From Wurfbainia villosa (taxonomy: Eukaryota > Streptophyta > Magnoliopsida > Zingiberales > Zingiberaceae), in the NCBI GenBank assembly GCA_025175895.1, contig JAKLTH010000238.1, positions 3,348,001-3,412,000 of the forward strand: a stretch of 64,000 bases of DNA, given 5' to 3'. Numbering within the stretch: position 1 is the stretch's first letter; each line of letters starts with the position of its first letter. Shown here in pieces: positions 57,043-64,000 of this stretch. Made by a program: the position numbers and the translations under genes. Below the pieces are notes generated by a model. It had not been told where the DNA came from and ran no database searches. It saw only the letters and a list, made by a program, of their open reading frames with translations.

Positions 57043-58615
57043 AATGCATCGTAACCCGAGGATCTTATTAGACTAACATGAACATTAGAGTTCTTACATT
57101 GGGATTCCTTAATGATCATTTTTATAGGCTTGAAGATTGCCTCGTCCCATACCCACCAAAACCAACCTCTCCTATCCACAAAAACACTAACATCATGCTG
57201 GAGGAATGGAGTTCCTTAAAGATGGCATACAAATGATATAGAGGATAAGTGACATGCAACTTTTAAAGGTTCTGAAAACTCTTGATTTAGGGTTTAGTTC
57301 TATTATTATGTATAATTTTAATTATGTGATTATTAAATAATTATATAATCAAAATTACAAAGAATACAATATAATATATATTGTTTAGTTCAATTTTAAA
57401 TAATGCAATAAAAATTTATTTGTTTAGAACTTTTAATTTATAAGAGTTGATATCCAACACGACAGATCTGTGCATGACACATTCTTCACCGTCTGATTCA
57501 TCGTGATTGTACAGTAAATGAAAAATGCACAGTGTTTCTGTCTACAATTTCTTCTCCGATGAACACTACAGTCCAATCCCTAAACTCGTTAAGGTCGCTG
57601 CCACCGACCGACCGACTGGACCGTGGTCGGATTGCGATCGAAATTCGACCAAATTGTGGCCACTAGCGCTGCAGCCATTAGCGACCGTAATTCTGATCGA
57701 TTTCGATCATGATGCAGTTGGAATCTGACCACAATCTATTCAGACTCCAATTCTAGCCAAACATTGATCGGATTGTGATCGATATCTGATCACTCAGCGG
57801 CGATGTTGAGTGCCGCCGAGCGAAAGTTTTTTCGATGGAAATCATTGCGTATTTCCCATCTACTATCCTCGCTTTGCACGTGCATGAGTTGCGCAAATGC
57901 GACGTCCAAGATATCAAAATCGTTTAATTTATAATCTAATTTAACATTTTACTATATTATTTTTGAACGATATTAGTTGGGTATTAACTCATGCAAAGAA
58001 CTTATGAACTTATGAAAATTTCAGACAAAAAAGTATCTATATGCCATATTGGATTGGTTACGAAAACTGTGACAAAAGTACTCAATGCTAGACCCGTGAA
58101 AAAAATTGCCAAGCCAATCGTCATCACTTAGGCCCTATTTGGATGGGACGAAAGAAAAGCTCTTTAATGAAAGAGAGAGGGAAGATTCATTATATGTTAT
58201 TCTATTTGGGAGAAAAGGGAAAATAGAAGTTAAATATATAAAGTTACAAAAAATATTATCACTTCTCCATTGATTAAATTTTTTATAATATTAATATTTA
58301 TTTTATTAATACAAATTAATTATTTTTTATATAAAATAATAAATCTTTTATATTACCATTTCAAATAGTTATTTTTTAATACAAAATTTAATATTTTTAT
58401 ATTATCAAGTTTGTGAGTTTTTGCCATCAACGTAAACAAATCCAATACTTTAAAAGCGATGACAAAAAAATGAATATTGATTGACGTGATATATAATAAA
58501 TATTTTAAAAGAGAGAAATGAAGGTTAAATAATTTTAATGAATTTATCTGTTTGGAATTAATATTAAAAAAAAAAGATAAAATTAGAAAAATTTTCCATC
58601 TTCATGGGTAAGAAA
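57043..58615. other. Intergenic DNA, no gene recognised
   Basis: 57480-57860 is richer in GC with repeated gatcggattgcgatcg-like phrases but no supported frame. At 58128 tta is followed by ggccctatttggatgggac, which resembles the end of a Harbinger- or similar MITE; no matching right end was found. Confidence 0.3.
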
Positions 58616-60174
58616 TATTGGTGCAATCGGTCCAAGTTACGATTGACCAAACTCGAATTGGTCTCGAGTAGAGTTTTGATATTTGACAATATGGTTTAAC
58701 CATATGTTGACCACATGATTAGTGGATGGTTTGGAATATTCAAAGACCATATAGGAGAGATTATTAGAGAAAGTCATTATAGGTACTTGACATGAAAAGT
58801 CCAAATTTGGATACTTAACAATTGGAGAAAGTTCAAGTCATGAGTACTTAGCATGGAAAGTCCAAGTCCTGGGTACTTGACATGGAAAGTCTAAGCATGG
58901 ATCTTGGCATGGAAAAGTCTAAGCACGGATCTTGGCAAAGGAAAAGTCTAAGCATGAGTCTTAACAAAGGAAAGTCCAACATGGGTTGGCAAGGGAAAAG
59001 TCCAAAGGTAAAGCCTTAGCAGCGTAAGTCCAAGCGTATAGTCTTGGCAATGTAAAATGCAAGTGAACTTTGGCAAAGGGAAGTCCATGGGGGAAGTCTT
59101 GGCAACGTAAATCTAAGTTTGTAGTCTTGCCGGCGTAAAGTCCAAGTGAACCTTTGGCAAAGTACCCAGTTAACATGACATAGCCGATGGAGACACTTAA
59201 AGGCTAGTGCATGGATGAAGAGTTGCAGACTCAAGGGATCCGAGAGGTATAAAAATGACGGAAGTGGGTTGAAGGCTTAGGTCTCGACTAAGAGTGTTTA
59301 TCAAGTATGAGGGGATTATACTTGGAGTTAAATTTAATTGTTGAGGTTTATCAATCGATTAGGGTATTATACAGTCGACTGGTCGAGTGTTGGACATTCG
59401 GGAAACTAGTTAAGTGGTCGCAATCGATTGGCCACTATGGGATGTGATTTCTAGCCTGGTCGCTCGACAGAAGGGTGGCTCAAAAATAAATAAGTCTAGT
59501 CGCCAGAAGTCAACTGATGTGTATAATCAGTCGACTGCACCCGAGGTAGCCAGGAAACCTGACAGGTGCTCAGGAAAGTCGACTTGTGCTCAGGCAGTCG
59601 ACTGTCAATTTAGGACAGTCGACTAGGGTATGGGCAGTCGACTGGCCTTAGGCAATCGATTGTGGTAATGAGCAGTCAATTAACCATAAGTGGTCATGAC
59701 ACAGAATATGTCGTAGTCGACTGAGCAGTCGACTAAAGCCTGACAGTCGATTGCTATGTATGGGAAGTCGACTAGTGGTCTTTGGCCTGGGCACAAAAGC
59801 TTTCATAGTGTACTGGAAAGTCGACTCGACTTAGCGATCGGTTTGGTGGTTTATGATGATCGTGTCGATTCATCCGTTGGCTTGAATGTCAACGTGGATT
59901 AGTCCGTTATGAGACAGCGGATGGAAGAGTAGTCGACTGCTAGGCGGAAATCCAAATCTCACGGAGGCTTAAAAGGAGCTCGACGAGGAAGATTTCTACA
60001 AGGGTTCTTGGGCGATTTTTAAGTGAAGTGTTGTTACATTTCACGGTCTCCAAGGTATCTCACAACAACCTAACAAGCATCCAAGAAATCGCAACTGTTG
60101 TAAAGTGTTTTCACTTTCTTCATTTGTTCTTGTATTTGCTTGTATTCGTTTATTTTTTTCTACAAAAAGTTAAT
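58616..60174 (+). mobile_element. Sirevirus-type LTR remnant
   Basis: It starts TATTGGTGCAATCGGTCC, close to the TGTTGGTGC start of Sirevirus LTRs. It has about a dozen degenerate 30-base units with gaaagtccaag (58780-59170) and then about eleven gtcgact motifs (59360-59940). Transcribed-type sequence ends near 60174 without a CCAACA end or primer site, so it is truncated. Confidence 0.6.
59360..59945. repeat. Cluster of agtcgact palindromes
   Basis: About eleven copies of gtcgact, most as cagtcgactg, with degenerate neighbours such as cagtcgattg, at irregular spacing. Confidence 0.8.
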
Positions 60175-60760
60175 ATGCAGCAAAAATATATACGAAATAA
60201 CATAAACAAAAACAATTACAAACCTAAGATTCCATGTGGTTCAAAATCTCAAATTCCTATTCCATAACCTAGAGTACTAAAGGTAGCACCTCTATTTTTT
60301 CTCCTCATCATTCCAAGGCAAAGTAACCTTTTACAAGACCTATTTTTACAAGAAACGCAAGAGAATACAAAGATAAAAAATGAAAATAAATACAATGTGA
60401 ATAAACAAGTTTACAAAATGAAATTTTGCTTTGGTTGTTGTTTGTTACTCTTGGATTGCTCGTTGATGCTCTAGAATGCAAGGCACTAACCCATGAACCC
60501 TCCAAGAATCAATATCTCAAAATATTTATGAAATCCTCATTTATAGAGTTGTTATTTGTGACAAAAATTCACCTATCAGTCAACTACTTGCTCCTCTACA
60601 ATTCATTATTCTGTCAGAATTTGAACTTTATTATGGTTCTATCTACTCAACTGTTCCTTCCAACTCAACATCTAGGTCTTTTGTCAACTTTTTCACTTCA
60701 ACAATTAATTGTTGTGCATTAGTAATTGTCGCAATCAACTTTGAAACCTTCTTTGTTGTT
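60175..60760 (-). mobile_element. Possible LTR-retrotransposon remnant, minus strand
   Basis: No gene. Motifs such as cagtcaactacttgctcctc on the plus strand resemble reversed Sirevirus-type LTR phrases. Assignment is weak. Confidence 0.3.
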
Positions 60761-60761
60761 T

Positions 60762-61300
60762 CGAGGCGGCGGGATGGAGCCGGTACCTAGGGCCACGAAT
60801 AACAAGAGAAGATGCATTGAGAGACAAAAAGGAACACCAAAACGAGTCTTTATAAAAACAGAGGGAAGTAAGGAGACTAGGATCGCTGTCTGCCTTGCAA
60901 CTCATTACAAGAGGACTTAAATAGAGAAGGAAAAGATTAATCATCACATGTCGGGTGCTCATTGGGCCCCATCGTCACATGCGGAGATTCTTTTCTTCTC
61001 CACTAAGTCAAGACGAGTGGCGGGACAGCGCCACTGATGACTCGTAAACCATGAGCTCAAAACCGTGAGCGCCCACGGTTTTCACAAAACCGGGAATCCA
61101 AGTGGACCCCGTTCAACAATATGGCACATGGGCGGCCACCTTTGGGTGCTTATCAGGTACACTATTCGACACGACAAAAGAAAAGACACTCGTGGCTGAC
61201 TCAGCTGCGTTACAGACTAGGCCAACAGAGGCCAACACTGCCGACACAAGGATGCGCTGGGAAATCGGGTCCTTCACGCTCCATTATTGACTCTGATAAT
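60762..61300 (-). repeat. Reverse copy of the promoter/leader block
   Basis: The reverse complement matches 62350-62886 closely over about 540 bases, including a TATA box (ctttataaaaac in this strand, 60848-60859). It forms a large inverted repeat with the copy at 62345, arms about 1 kb apart. It ends at attatcagag with no TG terminus. Confidence 0.85.
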
Positions 61301-61301
61301 T

Positions 61302-61456
61302 AGACGGCGATCCCAGTCTCCTTACTTCCCTCTGTTTTTATAAAGACTCGTTTTGGTGTTCCTCTCTGTCTCTCAGTGCATTTTCTCTTGTTGTTCGTGG
61401 CCCTAGGTATCGGCTCCATCCTGCGGCCTCGAACTGAGAAGCGATCCTCTAACCTT
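61302..61456 (+). repeat. Partial plus-strand copy of the promoter/leader block
   Basis: Matches 62759-62911 (TATA box tttttataaag to ctctaacctt). It is joined head-to-head to the minus copy at 61301 and jumps at cctt directly into coding-like sequence equal to 63888 onward, missing the primer site. Confidence 0.85.
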
Positions 61457-62315
61457 ACGATCGCTTGTCTCCACAGCAACCAGTCTAGGGTTGTTGCGCC
61501 CGCAAAGCGTCTTACTCATCTGACGAAGGACAATCATAGCCCTATTGTCCATGCCATGCTTGACATCCGATCGGCGATGGTTTACGGCGCTTTGAATCCG
61601 ATAACGATCGCACCTCGTCCGTGAAGCAGACGGCAATTACGATTCAATGGCCAGCGATGCATCAAGTAAACTTTGCCCTGGCTCCACTGATTGCTCTGGC
61701 TCTTACAGGACTTCCCCTGAGATATCGTCATCCGAATGAGAGACTGCAACAACTGATGAGTCAGAATCTTCATGGGAGACAACCACGACCTGCTCCTGTG
61801 AAGCAGCGTCGGCAGCATGTCTACGCTGTCGACCGGCTGAAGAGGAAGATCTACCTAGATGGGACGACAAACCGCTGCAAAATTCCCACTGTTCGCCGGC
61901 AAATAAAAGGATGTCCCATCCTTTTTCGGAAGGTGGTGGGGAGAGTGGTAGCCTAGTGTCACTTCTGTTTTCCTTGCGTCTTCCAAGAGCGCCACCGCAA
62001 AAACGAATTTTGCATCCATACCATAGGCGCCCGGAGAAGATGAACAGCTCCGGCGTAGGGCGACGCCTGGAGAAAGGAAAGGTCACAGAGCAGAAGTGGG
62101 CCCGTGGGTCTTGTATTGTTCCAAAAGCCATCTCGGCACCTGCAAATCCAATCGCGACCCAGAAAGAAAGCCCAAGCCCGACCCAAAGAAAGAGGAGGCC
62201 GAGTAGGCGGCGGTTCCGTTGGTATTCCGTGCATCAGAGGAAACGGAAATCGATCGCAATAAACACCGTGAAAATTGGTGATGGAGTTGCTGGTCCATCA
62301 GGCAAGAACCAGTGA
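61457..62315 (+). pseudogene. Unidentified retroelement or pararetrovirus protein, broken
   Basis: A frame open from 61605 to the stop at 62313, with a single internal stop at 61737, follows a more decayed N-terminal part (61457-61604) that resembles 63888-64000. The readable part is Ser/Thr/Glu-rich, has a cluster of cysteines near 61790-61830, and becomes strongly basic towards the C-terminus (QRKRRPSRRRFRW). It stops 30 bases before the next promoter block. I cannot name the protein; gag or coat-type function would fit its composition but is only a guess. Confidence 0.45.
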
Positions 62316-62344
62316 TGGCTCCGTACAGCCAGCTGTCTGAAGGT

Positions 62345-62913
62345 TGTACATTATCAGAGTCAATAATGGTGCGTGGAGGACCCGATTTCCCAGTGCATCC
62401 TTGTGTCGGCAGTGTCGGCCTCTGTTGGCCCAGTCTGTAACGTGGCTGAGTCAGCCACGAGTGTCTTTTCTTTTGTCGTGTCGAACAGTGTGCCTGATAA
62501 GCACCCAAAGGTGGCCGCCCATGTGTCATATTGTTCAACGGGATCCACTTGGATTCCCGGTTTTGTGGAAACCGCGGGTGCTCACGGTTTTGAGCTTGTG
62601 GTTTACGAGTCATCAATAGCGTTGTCCCGCCACTCGTCTTGACTTAGTGGAGAAGAAAAGAATCTCCGCATGTGACGATGGGGCCCAATGAGCACCCGAC
62701 ATGTGATGATTAACCTTTTCCTTCCCTATTTAAGTCCTCTTGTAATGGGTTGCAAGGCAGACGGCGATCCCAATCTCCTTACTTCCCTCTGTTTTTATAA
62801 AGACTCGTTTTGGTGTTCCTCTCTCTCTCAGTGCATCTTCCCTTGTTGTTCGTGGCCCTAGGTACCGGCTCCATCCTGCGGCCTCCAACTGAGAAGCGAT
62901 CCTCTAACCTTTC
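62345..62913 (+). promoter_or_regulatory. Promoter/leader block: LTR or pararetrovirus intergenic region
   Basis: About 570 bases with tatttaagtcc near 62728, a TATA box tttttataaag at 62792-62802 and a pyrimidine-rich start region, ending two bases before a perfect tRNA-Met primer site. Upstream there is no purine tract, and the ends lack clear TG...CA, which is unusual for an LTR. A Caulimoviridae intergenic region has the same order (end of ORF, TATA box, short leader, primer site). Confidence 0.6.
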
Positions 62914-62925
62914 TGGTATCAGAGC
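62914..62925 (+). other. Primer binding site (tRNA-iMet)
   Basis: TGGTATCAGAGC, exact, about 110 bases after the TATA box. Confidence 0.85.
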
Positions 62926-63194
62926 TTGAAAGGAGTCTCGAGCTGTGCAAGGCACTGTGTTAGTTGTACTCTGCCCGCGAAGAAGGTGTCTGTGTGCGAA
63001 GTCTACTGATCGTCGATCGCACCCAAGGAGACAAAAGACATAACCTCCGTAAGACGCAAGAGGCGTAGTTGAAGGGATAAGTTGAGTCCCTGAGGTAACG
63101 ACATCAGGAAGTAGCCACTGCCTTTGACGTCGGCAAATGCAACAAGCACAGTCCCATTCAGCTCAGCCTTTGTTCAAGACCATCAATTGCAAGG

Positions 63195-63308
63195 ATGGAA
63201 GGATCCTACTACTCGGATGGTGAACAACATGTTTTCTATGAATACACAGGAGACTTCTACGAGGACCAAACGAATATCGAGGTCTGGAGCGACCCAGACT
63301 ACGATGAG
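63195..63308 (+). pseudogene. N-terminal coding segment downstream of the primer site, split by a MITE
   Basis: An ATG at 63195 opens 38 codons rich in Tyr, Glu and Asp, up to the MITE. Beyond the MITE (63857 on) the same frame continues for about 20 further codons before decaying. The matching region at 61457 lacks the MITE. The protein is not recognised. The leader between 62926 and 63194 contains a short inverted repeat (cctcc...gaggcg near 63045-63066). Confidence 0.45.
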
Positions 63309-63848
63309 TAGGGGTGTGAAATCGGTCGGTTAAACCAAAAAAACCGACCGAACCGACCGAACTTGAGAGTTTGGCTCGATCTAATCGGAAATTCGATTTT
63401 TTTTATTAAAAAATATCGGTTTATTCGGTTTAGTTTCGAGTTTGAACTGAAACAATTCGGTTTAACCGAACCGACCGATTTTAACTGAAGCAGTCGATTG
63501 ATTGGAATATCAGTCGACTGATTGGACCATCAGTCGGCTGATTGGAGCTATTAGTCGACTAAGAAACATTTTGTACTCCTGTCTATTGAATTCAGTCGAC
63601 TGCTATATAACGACAGTCGACTGATTGAACCATCAGTCAACTGATTTGAGCCATCGGTCGATTGGACGTAAAAAATCGGTTTTTTCGATTTTTAACCGAA
63701 AAAATCGATTTTTTTTTTTGCCAAATCGGTTCGGTTCGGTTCAGTAAAAAATTTCGGTAGGTTTGGTTTAGATAAAAAAATTTCAGTTTATTCAGTTTCA
63801 GTCTTAATCGGTTCGGTCGGTTCGGTTTTAACCGATTGCACACCCCTA
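63309..63848. mobile_element. hAT-type MITE (540 bp)
   Basis: Ends TAGGGGTGTGAAATCGGT and ACCGATTGCACACCCCTA are inverted repeats with one or two mismatches, flanked by identical 8-base duplications ACGATGAG (63301-63308 and 63849-63856). The interior has accgaaccgaccgaac phrases near both ends and a central block of cagtcgactgattgga repeats (63485-63665). No transposase. Confidence 0.95.
63485..63665. repeat. agtcgact repeats inside the MITE
   Basis: Seven or eight units of about 22-28 bases around cagtcgactgattgga. Confidence 0.85.
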
Positions 63849-63856
63849 ACGATGAG

Positions 63857-64000
63857 GGAAGAAGTGCAAATTACAACGAATATCCTTACGATCGCTTGTC
63901 TCCACAAAGATCGGGGTTATTCTTGCATGGCGCCTTACTCATCCGACGAAGGACAATCACTATTATGTCTACGCCAAGATGCTAAGCATCCGGATCGTGC
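63857..64000 (+). pseudogene. Continuation of the split coding segment
   Basis: Matches 61457-61590 with indels (shared acgatcgcttgtctccac and gacgaaggacaatca). The window ends inside it. Confidence 0.6.

Noticed and set aside
58128..58615. Complete MITE starting ggccctatttggatggg
   Set aside because: No matching right terminal repeat or second TTA could be found.
59360..59945. SalI-site cluster from a cloning vector
   Set aside because: The palindrome includes gtcgac, but units are degenerate and embedded in LTR-type repeats; no vector sequence is present.

Overview
This is plant nuclear DNA, from a flowering plant and possibly a monocot. It is repeat-rich heterochromatin-like sequence: nearly everything recognisable is a transposable element or a remnant of one. 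The main families are chromovirus Ty3 elements of Tekay type, a Sirevirus-type Ty1/copia element, a partial second copia element, a Tat-lineage Ty3 remnant, PIF/Harbinger and hAT DNA transposons, two hAT MITEs and an RTE LINE tail. I could not identify the species. Only two possible host genes were found: a coiled-coil protein gene (17.5-18.2 kb, minus) and the 3' end of an F-box/LRR-type gene (19.45-19.84 kb, minus).

Layout. 1-5.36 kb: 3' half of a Tekay-like element (RNase H, integrase, chromodomain, 3' LTR). 5.36-10.63 kb: a tandem duplication whose second copy carries a minus-strand solo LTR of the same family with a perfect 5-bp target duplication. 10.6-12.8 kb: unassigned repeat DNA. 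12.8-16.4 kb: a Tat-like remnant with an antisense, intron-bearing accessory gene (PF04195-like) and a plus-strand LTR. 16.4-17.4 kb: probable mitochondrial insert. 19.4-36.1 kb: a nest in which a Harbinger element split the F-box/LRR gene, a copia element entered the Harbinger, a Tekay-like element entered the copia, and a hAT element cut the Tekay 3' LTR. 36.1-40.8 kb: AT-rich DNA with several tandem arrays. 40.79-49.03 kb: a complete but dead Sirevirus-like element. 51.27-51.85 kb: a hAT MITE. 51.9-55.6 kb: further Tekay LTR and integrase fragments. 56.5-57.04 kb: an RTE LINE 3' end. 58.6-60.7 kb: Sirevirus-type LTR debris. 60.76-64 kb: inverted and tandem copies of a promoter/leader block with a tRNA-Met primer site (LTR element or endogenous pararetrovirus), interrupted by a second hAT MITE.

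No autonomous element is intact. The Sirevirus has lost aspartates at the protease, reverse transcriptase and RNase H active sites. The Harbinger transposase keeps its three catalytic acidic positions but is frameshifted. I found no new cellular pathway or defence system. The observations most worth checking are the antisense spliced gene in the Tat-like element, the copy-number-variable hairpin arrays in the Tekay LTRs, a telo-box minisatellite placed just upstream of an LTR TATA box, the shared agtcgact palindrome arrays in separate elements, and the rearranged pararetrovirus-like cluster at the right end.
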